Assembly (NCBI RefSeq): GCF_030052815.1
Contig: NC_079496.1
Location: forward strand, 78,667,652-78,731,651
Direction: 5' to 3'
DNA length: 64,000 bases
DNA from: Hevea brasiliensis
Taxonomy: Eukaryota; Streptophyta; Magnoliopsida; Malpighiales; Euphorbiaceae
The translations under genes and the position numbers were made by a program. Shown here piece after piece: positions 12,188-23,863 of the stretch (its first letter is position 1; each line of letters opens with the position of its first letter). The notes below the pieces were generated by a model. The model made no database searches, had not been told where the DNA came from, and saw nothing but the letters and a program-made list of their open reading frames with translations.

Positions 12188-14249
12188 TGAAGGAACGGAA
12201 GCGTGAAAAACACAAGATTATACCATTGAATTCAAAAATTTTCACCTAGGGTCACATGCACCATGCAAGATTTATTTTTATCTATTTGATTTCAATGATA
12301 AACAACATATTAAAACTCTTTTAATATGTTTTTGGATCTGTATTTGCCATTTAAGATTTTAAAATTAATCAAATTAATTTTAGAACCCTAGATTAAATCA
12401 AGAACGATTACACTAACCTCTTGATGTGCGGCGTGTCTGCGCCTTTGAGATTCGTCTTGAGGACACGGATGTTGTCCCTCTAGCTTGTCCACACCAAGAA
12501 CACCTATGGCAGCCCTTGAACAGCTTCTAAAGCCTTTTCTATTAATTAGAAATTCAAGTTCTGCCTTTTAAGAGATTAGAGATGCAAACAGGACACTAGA
12601 AACAATTTCTAGTGTTCTTAATTCAAGAGATTGATGGCTAATCTCTTTGAATTGATGAGAGATGAAGAGAAATAGCTGGAGAGGCTCAAAGTGGCGTGAC
12701 ATATGAGAGGAGAGGCTGCTGGTTATGTTTTCTTTTCATAACCACACTTAAATAGCTAGGTTAACACATTAAACCCTAGCCACATGTCACCTTTTGATTA
12801 GCTCTAGGTTTAAGTGACCCAATCACATTGTGCCAAGTGTCAAACCTATATTTAATCTTGATTTTAATCATCTTACATGATTAAAAAAACATTTGGCAAG
12901 CTTATGTGTTATGCCATGTGTCACCATCTCATGTGTCTTAATTTTGAGTTCTTAACCCAAAATAATTATTTTCTTCTTCTAATTAATTTATATCAAATAT
13001 AAATTAATTAATTAATCTCTATTAATTAATTTCTCATCAATTAAATTCATATTTAAACACTTTAAATATAAATTTAATTTATACTACACATCCAATAATC
13101 TAGATTTGGTTTCAAGTCATGCTAGGGACTTTGCAATTTTATTGCAAACCAAATCTATTTAATTAATCAATTAAACTCTTTAATTAATTAATTAAATCAT
13201 ATTTAAATAGGTGATAACTTGTGTATGTGTGTGACTTACTAGGCTCATCACTAATTGGCAATGAGACATGATATCAACTCTTAATATCATCAGAACTCTT
13301 TCTTACCATAAATGATTTCTCTAAATCATTTTATGAACCTCATAGACCATGGTTAACACCTAGCATAGCATGCCATGGCCACCCAATTAGTAATAAGGTT
13401 TACCTTAAATGAACCTATAATCATATGTTACCATGCACTAGAATCTCTCTGTTACAAAATCCCAACTCAAGCCGAGTCATGGTTTATGTCAAACTCCATT
13501 TGCTATGAATATTATGTTCTCTTTTAATTCCAGTTCTTGATTAAAAGATTTTGCTCATCGAAACTCTTTCTCAATAAATCTATCTGTCTGGCCAGAACTT
13601 GAAACATCAAGAACAATTAAATGAACATAGGATTTTAACTCTATTTACTTAGAGGAACAGATTCCATCTTGATCAACACCTACCTCCATATATAACTAGC
13701 AGAGCCAACACATGCCCATATACCCATACATAGTACAAGTATGAAAGCGTTAAGATCAAACTCAAACTACCTATATATAAGATAAGCGTGCTATCTCAGG
13801 TCTAAAGATTATATGCATCGATATGATTTATGACAAAACATTGACAAGAGTAAACTCCATGTGCTTGTCATAAGTGTCACCGGTTGACGGCCTACTTATC
13901 ATTTATAAGTGCCTATCATGTTTGTTATATGGCATGAGACTCACCATTCCATCTTATTTATATCTCATATAAATAACTTGGGAACAAACATGAATACAAT
14001 CTTTACGGATAAGTCATGTCCTTATTATGAAGTATCCTCGATTGTGAACCTATTTATGATACTTTGTGCTAGAAATATTGTCACTCATATTCTTAACAAC
14101 TTAAGAATAATATTTCTAACAAAATATCAATGGACCTTTTCTATTACACATAAATATATTATGTAAACGGAAAAGTGGAAATGCCTTTTATTAATAAAAT
14201 ATATACAAGATACATACTAAATGATATGCTCTAGGGCATACTACTAACA
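12188..14249 (-). repeat. F 3' LTR (left)
   Basis: 2062 bp, highly similar to the LTR at 19572-21670. It lacks about 45 bases present in the other copy around 20320-20358. It also differs in small patches at CAG/CTG sites, for example 'gcggcg' against 'gctgcagcg' and 'acacggatg' against 'acaccagatg'. Because the element reads on the minus strand, this copy is the 3' LTR. An 85-codon frame near 13909-14166 exists in both LTRs only because the LTRs are near-identical. Confidence 0.93.
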
Positions 14250-14262
14250 ATCTCCCACTAGC
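14250..14262 (-). other. F polypurine tract
   Basis: On the minus strand this reads GCTAGTGGGAGAT directly abutting the LTR start TGTTAGTAG. It is the expected plus-strand priming site of a copia element. Confidence 0.8.
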
Positions 14263-14308
14263 ACTAGAGCCATTCATTACAATACCTTAGACCCATCTTC
14301 TCAAGATG

Positions 14309-15205
14309 TCAGTCTAAATGAGCTTGTGACAAAGGCTTAGTGAATGAATCAGCTGGATTTTCAGCTGATGCTATTTTCTGCATGGCTATATTGCCTTGCC
14401 CAACTATATCTCTGATAATGTGGTAGTGCCTTTCTATGTGTTTGGATTTCTGGTGAGACCTTGGTTCCTTAGACTTTGTATGATCGCTCCATTGTTGTCA
14501 CGGTGTAATGGAGCTGACTCAATGGAAGGAACTACGTAAGTTACATCACGAACTTCTTTATCCAAAGCGACTTCTTTTGCAAAGATCGATGCAAAGAATA
14601 TACTCGACCTCAAGAGTGGAATCTGCGATCGTGCTCTGTTTGGAACTCTTCCAATCGCACCTCCATTACAAATGAACACATATCTAGAGGTAGACTTTCT
14701 ATCATCGATATCTGATTGGAAATCAGAATCAGTATAACCATCCAATTGCAAGTCTCCACCTCCATAAATCAAGAATAAATCCTTAGTTCTTCTCAAGTAC
14801 TTCAGAATATTCTTGTGACTATCCATGTTCCAAACCTGGATTGGATTGATACCTGCTAGTCAAACTAACAGCATATGCGATATCCGGCCTAGTACACAAC
14901 ATTGCATACATTAAACTTCCAATAGCCGAAGCATATGGAATCCTGGCCATCTTATCTATTTCTTCAGGTGTCTTTGGAGACATCTCTTTAGAAAGGTGGA
15001 TACCATGTCTCACTGGTAACAATCCTCTCTTGGAATCAAGCATGTTAAACCTCTTTAACACCTTTTCCAAGTATAGATTTTGGGATAAACCAATTATTCT
15101 TTTCGATCTATCTCTATAGATGCGAATCCCAAGAATATAGGTTGCCTCCCCTAAGTCTTTCATGGAGAATGTATTTGACAACCATACCTTTATAGTCTTC
15201 AACAT
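14309..15205 (-). pseudogene. F pol: end of reverse transcriptase and RNase H (broken)
   Basis: The first part (15205-14819) carries the copia RT end and connection block, with 'LGIRIYRDRSKRIIGLSQ' and 'GSLMYAMLCTRPDIAYAV'. The RNase H part from 14826 shows 'GYTDSDFQSDIDDRKSTS' (the first catalytic Asp region) and later 'DNNGAI'. Between these the expected W-K-S-S-K-Q...E-A-E-Y stretch is scrambled. The nucleotides there still follow the family sequence except at CTG/CAG positions (for example 'gaggtcgag' where GAGGCTGAG is expected), so part of the damage may be sequencing error. The polyprotein stop is at 14309-14311, after a frame reading 'NPADSFTKPLSQAHLD'. Confidence 0.85.
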
Positions 15206-15983
15206 ACTGTATCATTACCTATCAACGATGTCATCCACATATAAGACAAGGAAAGTGATAGCTTGTCACTAACCTTCTTATATACACATGGCTCATCCTC
15301 ATTTTTGATAAAACCAAAGGATTTAATGGCTTCATCAAAACGGATGTTCCAACTCCTCGAAGCTTGTTTCAACCCATAAATGGATTGCTTTAGCTTGCAT
15401 ACTTTGGAACCATCTTGGGATTCAAATCCCCTAGGTTGTTCCATGAAAATGTTTTCTTCAATGTATCCATTGAGAAAAGTGCTTTGACATCCATCGCCAA
15501 ATCTCATAATCATAGTATGCATTATTGCTAATAAAATCCTAATTGATTTAAGCATGGCAACAAAGTAGAAAGTCTCCTCATAGTCTATTCCTTGCCTTTG
15601 GCGAAACCCTTTCGCTACTAGCCTTGCCTTATAGGTCTCTACCTTTCCATCGAACCAATTTTCTTCTTGAAAACCCATTTGTTCCCTATAGGTACAATAC
15701 CTTCAGGTGGGTCAACAAGATCCCAAACTTGATTCTTATACATGGAATCAATCTCGGATTTCATAGCATCAATCCATTTTGAAGAGTCTATATCTGATAT
15801 AGCTTCTTCATAGGTAAGTGGATCATCTCCATGATCTACTTCTTCATGAGTAGACAACTCTTGTTCTTCTTCATGAAGAAAACCATATCTCACTGGTGGG
15901 TGAGATACCCTGGTTGTTCTACGAGGAACAGCTGTAGATGTTTCATCAATGGGTATAGGTTGACTAGATGGATCTATATCCAT
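15199..15983 (-). pseudogene. F pol: reverse transcriptase (broken)
   Basis: The frame from 15983 reads a hinge (Pro/Ser/Thr-rich, 'RRTTRVSHPPVRYGF') and then the RT start, 'WIDAMKSEIDSMYKNQVWDLV'-like up to 'NKWVFKKK'. A frameshift near 15655 leads into 'YKARLVAKGFRQRQGIDYEE' and 'KLKQSIYGLKQASRSWN', both copia RT signatures. The catalytic YVDD codons are present at 15230-15241 but in a shifted frame, because the following CTG is altered. The 'MDVKTAFLNG' region is also disrupted at CAG and CTG positions. The gene is dead as written. The number of true lesions is uncertain. Confidence 0.88.
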
Positions 15984-16957
15984 CTAATCTGTTGGTTGGT
16001 CAGAATTCTCCAATTCTAACTCTATTTGCCTTCCTTTGCCTCCTTCTTGAACAAACTGTTGTTCAAGAAATGTGGCATCTCTACTTATTACAACCTTTTG
16101 TGAAGTAGGCAAATAAAAATAATATCCAAAACTATCTTTTGGATATCCAACAAATCGACCTCTTTCTGATCTGGTCTCCAATTTATCAGTGTTCAGCTTT
16201 TTGATATAAGCTGGACAACCACAAATCTTAACATGCTTAAGACTTGGTTTTCTTCCATGCCATATCTCATAAGGTGTGGAAGAAACTGATTTTGATGGAA
16301 TCCTATTCAGAATATACAAAGCTGATTCTAATGCAAATCCCCAAAAGGAGATTGGCATATCAGTATAGCTCATCATACTACGTACCATATCCAATAGGGT
16401 ACGATTTCTCCTTTCAGATACACCATTCATTTGTGGTGTTCTGGAGGAGTCGGTGAAAACAATGCCATGCTCTCTCAAGTATTCATCAAATTCAGTACTC
16501 AAATATTCACCTCCACGATCTGATCGAAGAGCTTTAATACTTTTTCCTGTTTGATTTTCTACTTCAGATTTAAATTCCTTAAACTTTTCAAAGGATTCAT
16601 GTTTGTATTTCATCAAATACAAATACCCAAACCTTGATTTATCATCAGTAAAGGTAATAAAATAATGAAAGCCCCCTCTAGCCATTTCTTTAAATGGACC
16701 ACATACATCACTATGTATTAGTTCCAAAATATTTTCAGCTCTTAGCCCTTGTCCAACAAAGAGTAATCTAGTCATTTTTGCCTTGAAGGCAAGATTCACA
16801 AGTTGGAGTAGGCTCAGAGCCCAATGAGGATAGAATCCCCATTTTCTCCAGTTTTGCAATCCTATCTTCTGCAACATGACATAACCTTAAGTGCCAAATA
16901 TATTTTGAACCTGAGTTGGTTTTCACCATGGCATTGCATTCATTTAGATTGCTATAC
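15984..16957 (-). pseudogene. F pol: GAG-pre-integrase zinc module and integrase
   Basis: The pre-integrase module reads 'IWHLRLCH' then 'CESCLQGK', giving the His-His-Cys-Cys zinc site (around 16895-16780). A one-base A-run insertion near 16770 moves to the integrase frame (16877-15984). In that 297-residue frame the core shows catalytic Asp57 ('HSDVCGPF'), Asp120 ('LRSDRGGEYLS') and Glu155 ('MNGVSERRNRTLLDMVR'). The residues just before the Glu motif (positions 141-147) are unlike the family. The segment ends in TAG at the integrase-RT hinge where CAG is expected, so it was once continuous with the next segment. The enzyme would insert cDNA into the host genome. Confidence 0.9.
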
Positions 16958-17792
16958 TCTGGCCAGTGGAAACACTTTCTTACTGGCAATGGAAACACTT
17001 TCCTGTTGGCAGTGGAAACGCTTTCCTTTGCCTTTGTCAGCTTTGGTCTTCCTTTTCTGTTTAGCTATTTTCTTGGAAGGACCATGAATCTGAGGTTTCT
17101 TTTTCTTATTGCCTTTCTTCTTGTTGGACTTTCCAGCAGAAGAAGATGCAACCAAAGCTACCTCTTTTCCTTTATTGCCTGGCATATTCTTTTGGGCAAT
17201 AACCAGCATGTTGAGTAATTCAGCTAAGGTGCATTCCTGTTTAGTCATATGGAAATTTGTCACAAAATTCCCAAAAGACTCAGGAAGGGACTGAAGGATC
17301 AAATCCGTTTGTAGTTGGAAATCCATGTGGAAGTCAAGATGTTCCAACTGCTCAATCCCGACCAATCATCTTGTAGACATGATCTCCAACATTACGTCCC
17401 TCGGACATCCTCATACGGAATAGCTGTCTAGATATCTCATACCTAGCATTCTCTTTGTGCTCACCATACAACTCTTGTAGGTGAAGGAGGATCTCACTCG
17501 CACTCTGCATGTTCTCATGTTGCTTCTGTAACTCATTACTCATGGAAGCAAGCATGTAACACTTAGCTCTCATATTATGCTCCTTCCACTTGTCCAAAGT
17601 TTCATGTTCCTCTTAAGTGGCCTCTGGAGGTAAGGGACCAGGAACATTTGAATCTAGAACATATCCTATATGTTCAAGGTTCAAGATAAGTTTCAAATTT
17701 CTTAGCCAATCAGACAGATTAGGTCTTGTCAACCTATTGCGATCAAGTATGCTTGCAAGGATATTGGATGGTGGTGGTTGTTCTGTGCTCAT
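16958..17792 (-). pseudogene. F gag (broken) with damaged zinc knuckle
   Basis: The start chosen is the ATG at 17792 ('MSTEQPPPSNILASIL'), typical of copia gag of this type, rather than the upstream ATG at 17858 in leader sequence. The capsid region continues through 'LTRPNLSDWLRNLKLIL' to an in-frame TAA at 17613-17615, resumes in the same frame ('DKWKEHNMRAKCYMLASMS'), then shifts near 17355 into 'QLQTDLILQSLPESF' and a Lys-rich basic tail. The CCHC knuckle begins ('FHC') but dissolves into three 23-bp tandem copies. No protease (D-S/T-G) motif follows: the sequence jumps to the pre-integrase module, so about a domain's worth of coding DNA is missing. Confidence 0.85.
16967..17035 (-). repeat. 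23-bp tandem triplication at F gag zinc knuckle
   Basis: Three adjacent copies (16967-16989, 16990-17012, 17013-17035) share 'ggcagtggaaacactttc'-type sequence. As 23 is not a multiple of 3, each copy changes frame. The unit encodes the first half of a CCHC knuckle (C-F-H-C), so the repeat sits at the junction where the rest of gag and the protease are lost. Confidence 0.9.
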
Positions 17793-17994
17793 TATTATCA
17801 GAAAATTAATTGCAGAAATAACCAGATTAATTAGTAAATGTATCATGTAATTAACCAAATATGATTATGGTCTTTTAATCAAATTGGTCCTCCCACTAAC
17901 TTAGCGAATCCTACACTTCCAAAGTAGAAAACGGAAATCCTAGTTGGATGGATTTCTAGTGGGTGATTGAATTCTTATAATTCTATTGATCATC

Positions 17995-18208
17995 CTCAGG
18001 TACATCCATTATTGGAATTACAATAAACTATAAGTGAGCAACTCCTTGCCCATCACATCTCATGTGAGGTTCAATCCTTTTACTAGCCCCTAATGCTCAA
18101 AATCTCAGGTACATCCAATATTGACTTATCTTGCATTAGTTAAGTTGATCCCATTGAGCCAGTAATTATGCAAATAATTTTAATGTCCTCAGGTACATCC
18201 AATATTGG
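17995..18208 (-). repeat. Three spaced copies of a 20-21 bp motif with palindromic core
   Basis: The sequence 'ctcaggtacatccaatattg' (plus strand) or a one-base variant occurs at 17995-18015, 18104-18123 and 18188-18208, with start-to-start spacing of 109 and 84 bp. Two copies contain or nearly contain the palindrome CCAATATTGG. The intervening sequence is not repeated. Confidence 0.8.
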
Positions 18209-18974
18209 CCACCAAACCATTTACATATTTACAACATCTCATGCTTAACAATTATTCTTAAGAAAATCTCTTAAATTAATTGCATCTCATGCAACTATTT
18301 AAAATTTCTTAAAATAATTGCCCCAATGGAGGGCTTATGTTATAATTACTTTAATTATAGCATTTCCAACTTAATCATTTGTTTGGAAGATTTTATAGCC
18401 ATCCTAATTACTATTAAGGTCTCACTTTGCACATTATCCATTTAGCATGCATATATCATATAATTGCATACATTCCCATACATCTCATGCATTCATGGAT
18501 AAGCAGTAAATATGGTATGATCATGGACTTTCTAAGGGATTCAATTCTGAGCCACCAAGAATTGAATCAGGGCATTCCTAGGTGCATTTCATTCATTCAT
18601 TTTACAAGAGTTGCTGAAGGAGTACATAATCAACACTTGATATTGAATTCCTCCCACTGGTCCCACCAATGCTCTTGACCTCCTTGAACTTCTTGCAATC
18701 CAATATTACATAGTAATCCTTGGCATACCAAGGCGAATTTACAAGAACTTAAATAAATGAAATTACAACCCAAAAATATTACAAACTTAATAATACATGC
18801 CCAAAAAAATTAAAATAAATAAATTAATTTACAATCCCAAAGAAACATAAAAGAAATAAATCCAATCACATTGGTCTTTTATAGTCCATGATCATCCATC
18901 ATGCATATCACTATTTAACAATTAAATAAAACATACATACTTAAATTAAATTGAATATCTCATATTCAACTTAA

Positions 18975-19310
18975 AAATCAGATTTGAATATGATTCAAAT
19001 AAATTTAAAAATTCAGATTTGAATCTCATTCAAACAAATTTAAAAATTCAGATTTGAATCACATTCAAACAACTTCAAAAATTCAGATTTGAATCACATT
19101 CAAACATTTTTTAAAAAAACAGATTTGAATCACATTCAAATATTTCTTAAAAAATCAGATCTGAATTTTATTGAATCAATTTTAAAAATCAGATTTAAAT
19201 ATGATTCAAACAACTTTAAAAATTCAGATTTGAATCACATTCAAACAACTTTTAAAATTCAGATTTGAATCACATTCAAACAATTTTTAAAATTCTGATT
19301 TGAATCATAA
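18975..19310 (-). repeat. Degenerate tandem array in F leader, about 34-bp period
   Basis: About ten head-to-tail copies of a unit around 'cagatttgaatcacattcaa' separated by A/T-rich links, with a mean period near 34 bp. It is AT-rich and lies just after the primer site. The units are not identical and there are no unique spacers, so it is not CRISPR-like. Confidence 0.85.
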
Positions 19311-19556
19311 TTTAATTGTGTGATTAAAACAACTAATTAAACACTTTAATTAGTCAAAGAATAGGCCTTAGATCATACAACAATTGCAGAATTAAAAGCC
19401 AAACCTTGAACCACCCATGGAACCATTGTTGCCACCAATGGTGGCTTCACCATGTGTGACGCCACATCTCATGATCCAACCAGCAATGAATCTCTTGATC
19501 TCATGATCAAACACACAATTAAATTATATAATCAAAAATCTAAATGGCAAATATAG

Positions 19557-19569
19557 TGGCTCGATACCA
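19557..19569 (-). other. F primer binding site (initiator tRNA-Met)
   Basis: The minus strand reads TGGTATCGAGCCA two bases from the 5' LTR end. This matches the tRNA-iMet 3' end complement TGGTATCAGAGCC with one A missing. The missing base sits at a CAG, one of the trinucleotides that are often altered in this window. Confidence 0.82.
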
Positions 19570-19571
19570 AT

Positions 19572-21670
19572 TGAAGGAACGGAAGCGTGAAAAACACAAG
19601 ATTATACCATTGAATTCAAAAATTTTCACCTAGGGTCACATGCACCATGCAAGATTTATTTTTATCTATTTGATTTCAATGATAAACAACATATTAAAAC
19701 TCTTTTAATATGTTTTTGGATCTGTATTTGCCATTTAAGATTTTAAAATTAATCAAATTAATTTTAGAACCCTAGATTAAATCAAGAACGATTACACTAA
19801 CCTCTTGATGTGCTGCAGCGTGTCTGCGCCTTTGAGATTCGTCTTGAGACACCAGATGTTGTCCTCTAGCTTGTCCACACCAAGAACACCTATGGCAGCC
19901 CTTGAACAGCTTCTAAAGCCTTTTCTATTAATTAGAAATTCAAGTTCTGCCTTTTAAGAGATTAGAGATGCAAACAGGACACTAGAAACAATTTCTAGTG
20001 TTCTTAATTCAAGAGATTGATGGCTAATCTCTTTGAATTGATGAGAGATGAAGAGAAATAGCTGGAGAGGCTCAAAGTGGCGTGACATATGAGAGGAGAG
20101 GCTGCTGGTTATGTTTTCTTTTCATAACCACACTTAAATAGCTAGGTTAACACATTAAACCCTAGCCACATGTCACCTTTTGATTAGCTCTAGGTTTAAG
20201 TGACCCAATCACATTGTGCCAAGTGTCAAACCTATATTTAATCTTGATTTTAATCATCTTACATGATTAAAAAAACATTTGGCAAGCTTATGTGTTATGC
20301 CATGTGTCACCAACTCATGGTGCCACGTGTCACACTGCAAAATGACCAAAATGCCCCTGTGTCTTAATTTTGAGTTCTTAACCCAAAATAATTATTTTCT
20401 TCTTCTAATTAATTTATATCAAATATAAATTAATTAATTAATCTCTATTAATTAATTTCTCATCAATTAAATTCATATTTAAACACTTTAAATATAAATT
20501 TAATTTATACTACACATCCAATAATCTAGATTTGGTTTCAAGTCATGCTAGGGACTTTGCAATTTTATTGCAAACCAAATCTATTTAATTAATCAATTAA
20601 ACTCTTTAATTAATTAATTAAATCATATTTAAATAGGTGATAACTTGTGTATGTGTGTGACTTACTAGGCTCATCACTAATTGGCAATGAGACATGATAT
20701 CAACTCTTAATATCATCAGAACTCTTTCTTACCATAAATGATTTCTCTAAATCATTTTATGAACCTCATAGACCATGGTTAACACCTAGCATAGCATGCC
20801 ATGGCCACCCAATTAGTAATAAGGTTTACCTTAAATGAACCTATAATCATATGTTACCATGCACTAGAATCTCTCTCACATAAAAATCCCAACTCAAGCC
20901 GAGTCATGGTTTATGTCAAACTCCATTTGCTATGAATATTATGTTCTCTTTTAATTCCAGTTCTTGATTAAAAGATTTTGCTCATCGAAACTCTTTTACG
21001 AATAAATCTATCTGTCTGCCAGGAACTTGAAACATCAAGAACAATTAAATGAACATAGGATTTTAACTCTATTTACTTAGAGGAACAGATTCCATCTTGA
21101 TCAACACCTACCTCCATATATAACTAGCAGAGCCAACACATGCCCATATACCCATACATAGTACAAGTATGAAAGCGATCAAACTCAAACTACCTAAATA
21201 AAAGAAAACTGTGCTATATCATGTCTAAAGATTATATGCACTGATATGATTTATGACAAAACATTGACAAGAGTAAACTCCATGTGCTTGTCATAAGTGT
21301 CACTGGTTCGGCCTACTTATCATTTATAAGTGCCTATCATGTTTGTTATATGGCATGAGACTCACCATTCCATCTTATTTATATCTCATATAAATAACTT
21401 GGGAACAAACATGAATACAATCTTTCTGGATAAGTCATGTCCTTATTATGAAGTATCCTCGATTGTGAACCTATTTATGATACTTTGTGCTAGAAATATT
21501 GTCACTCATATTCTTAACAACTTAAGAATAATATTTCTAACAAAATATCAATGGACCTTTTCTATTACACATAAATATATTATGTAAACGGAAAAGTGGA
21601 AATGCCTTTTATTAATAAAATATATACAAGATACATACTAAATGATATGCTCTAGGGCATACTACTAACA
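19572..21670 (-). repeat. F 5' LTR (right)
   Basis: 2099 bp, TG...CA, paired with 12188-14249. It contains 'aatgaccaaaatgcccct' at 20341-20358, a motif also found in the gypsy LTRs of this window and missing from the other F LTR through a small deletion. Confidence 0.93.
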
Positions 21671-21686
21671 GTCAGTATGGCTAAAA

Positions 21687-21829
21687 AGCCATGATAAAAT
21701 ATAATCGGGCATAAAAGCCATGAGTGCAGGCATAAAGCCATGAATGCGGGCATAAAGCCATGAATACGGGCATAAAGCCATGAATACAGACATAAAGCCT
21801 TGAATACAGGCATAAAGCCTTTCGCAGTA
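21687..21829 (-). repeat. Tandem repeat of about 20 bp in LTR A
   Basis: Repeats of 'gggcataaagccatgaatac' and variants, about seven copies. The same array, in the other orientation, lies in solo LTR E at about 44900-45005. It is a family feature. The open frame through it on the minus strand is a by-product of the period. Confidence 0.85.
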
Positions 21830-23804
21830 CTGCTAAAACAATACCCTATTGGCATGCCAATCTATCCAATCTGACACACATGTCTAGGCAATACAAGGGC
21901 ACATATTACCATTAAGAGTTTATATGTTTCATCATTTCATTATATTTATCATTTATATTTTTATAGCATTCTAATTTTATTTATAATGGAAACATAATTT
22001 CCAAATTCACATTTCTAGGTAATTTATGCATTCATCATAATATTCATACTAATTACAATTCACATTCATTTAATCTCATGTACCATTCACATTCAAAACA
22101 TCTTTTCTTTCTCTCTTGATGGGAACCTAAATCACAAATGACACTTTCATCACATTTATTCATTCAACAATCTATTCATGTAATGTACATTTCATACTTC
22201 AAGTTATATTATTAATATATTATGAACTCCATTGGTGTTGGGAGTATAAGTCTCAACAATACATCTAGGTTAATTTCATTTCATATCAAGTGGTATCACT
22301 TATGTTTTATTAGACCTACTAGTAATGGGAATACAAATCATAATTATATATTCACATAATTTAAACGTTCATTAAGTCATTTACATAAATTACTATTTCT
22401 ATTCCAAGTAATCTATGAACATTTCATGAATTCTAAATTTCATACCATAATTTTCTCTACTAATTTAGTTCTTACACTTTGTGTCTTTGTACTACTATTC
22501 ACATTACTATTCACTTAAATTGTTGACTTTTTAATACATAATAAATTTATTGAACCTAAGTTCTACAAGATACCACATTTTGCATTTTATTTTCATTGGT
22601 ATTGATTTCCAATACCATTTCAAAGCTTATCTTATGTTATTCAAAATTTTCAAATTTCATACCCTAGGTTTACTGTTCCATTGGTCATTTGTACAATAGG
22701 AATTTGATAAAATTGTCTCCATGAAAGTTGTTCCTTATTGTGTCTAGTTACATTTCTTTTTTTGAATCACTCCATTTGGAGTTTTGTATCTCAAGTTATG
22801 GTCATTTTACCATAACTGGCCGGATTGACCTATACCCAGAATTTCTGGCCGATTTGGTTATGCTAGATTTGGTGACCTAAGTTTGGTTGGCAATTTGACT
22901 AGGTTATGTTCAGAATTTGGATTTGTTTCCTTATGAAAGTTGTAGGGCTATGTCTCAACTTTCTGCTGGTAAAATTTCAGATCAATTGAACTTTTGTACA
23001 CTGAGTTATGACCATCTGAACAAACACTATTCATTTGGTCATTTTCTAGGGACAGCATGTTGGTCACCCGGATTAGGGTAATTTTTAGGTCAACTTAGTT
23101 TGGTTTTCTGGGTAAGGTTTCTTCACCAAAGTTGTGCCATTATATGTCTAGTTTCATGTCCAATTAGCCTTGCACCAATTGAACCTATACAACTCCATTT
23201 ATAGCTGCCCAAACCTGCTGAACTTACAACTAGTCCTATAGTGCACACTGGACAGCATGCCTAACCTCAATTCCCATGGCACAAATCACTTTATTTCCTA
23301 ATCAAACATAGTCAAATGGTCACTAATTGACCTTTAGGACTTCCATTCACCAACACATGAGCAAAACCTTAACTTCATGCCTTAAACCCTAGTTTTCAAA
23401 TGTCCATTCAGGCACATACATCAATTAAACATACTAATTCATTATCACTCTACATATACACTTCAAACACCACCTCTAATCCATCAAAATGATCATAACT
23501 ACTTTCCCCCATACAGCTGCCAAAATTTGTAGATGCCCAAACATGCACATATTTATTCAATTTTCTCAATTTCCTAGCATAAATAATGTTACTAGCACAA
23601 AATCTAAAGAAAAAGAGAAGAAATAGGCACTAACCCTTGTGTGAGCAGAATTTTTCCTCATCCAATCTTAAATTTTCCTTCACTTTCTTGGCTTTTTTTG
23701 GTTGCCAAACACTTCTTCAAGGTGTAAGAATAATTTTTTGTGAAGGAAGTTTAGGGTGAAAAGCTTAGGGAAAATTAATCTTGAGCAAGAGCTTTCATGG
23801 AGGT

Positions 23805-23805
<1 letters not shown>

Positions 23806-23860
<55 letters not shown>
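23806..23860. repeat. (CT)n microsatellite
   Basis: An uninterrupted CT dinucleotide run of roughly 52-54 bases inside LTR A. Solo LTR E has only a short pyrimidine tract at the homologous place. Confidence 0.95.

Positions 23861-23863
<3 letters not shown>

Larger units (their letters stand above)
17793..19556 (-). other. F untranslated leader, repeat-rich
   Basis: About 1.76 kb between the primer site and the gag start, with no credible coding frame. It holds three spaced copies of a CCAATATTGG-containing motif (17995-18208) and a degenerate tandem array (18975-19310). A leader this long is usual for some copia lineages, where packaging signals lie. Confidence 0.75.
12188..21670 (-). mobile_element. 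Element F: Ty1/copia LTR retrotransposon, minus strand
   Basis: A 9483-bp element bounded by TGAAGGAACGG and TACTACTAACA, with a perfect 5-bp target duplication gtcag (12183-12187 and 21671-21675). It was inserted into LTR A between 'gcagtcag' and 'tatggct', which rejoin to match LTR E. It has two LTRs of about 2.1 kb, a tRNA-Met primer site (19557-19569), a long leader, gag, integrase, reverse transcriptase and RNase H in copia order (integrase before RT), and a purine tract at 14250-14262. It is defective: stops and frameshifts split the polyprotein and the protease region is missing. Confidence 0.95.

Noticed and set aside
13909..14166. An 85-codon frame conserved in two copies (also at 21330-21587)
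   Set aside because: Both lie at the same position of the paired F LTRs. Identity reflects recent LTR duplication, not protein constraint, and the sequence has no recognisable domain.
18975..19310. Regularly spaced repeats that could suggest a CRISPR array
   Set aside because: Units are degenerate, AT-rich and adjacent without unique spacers, and lie in a copia leader of a plant genome.
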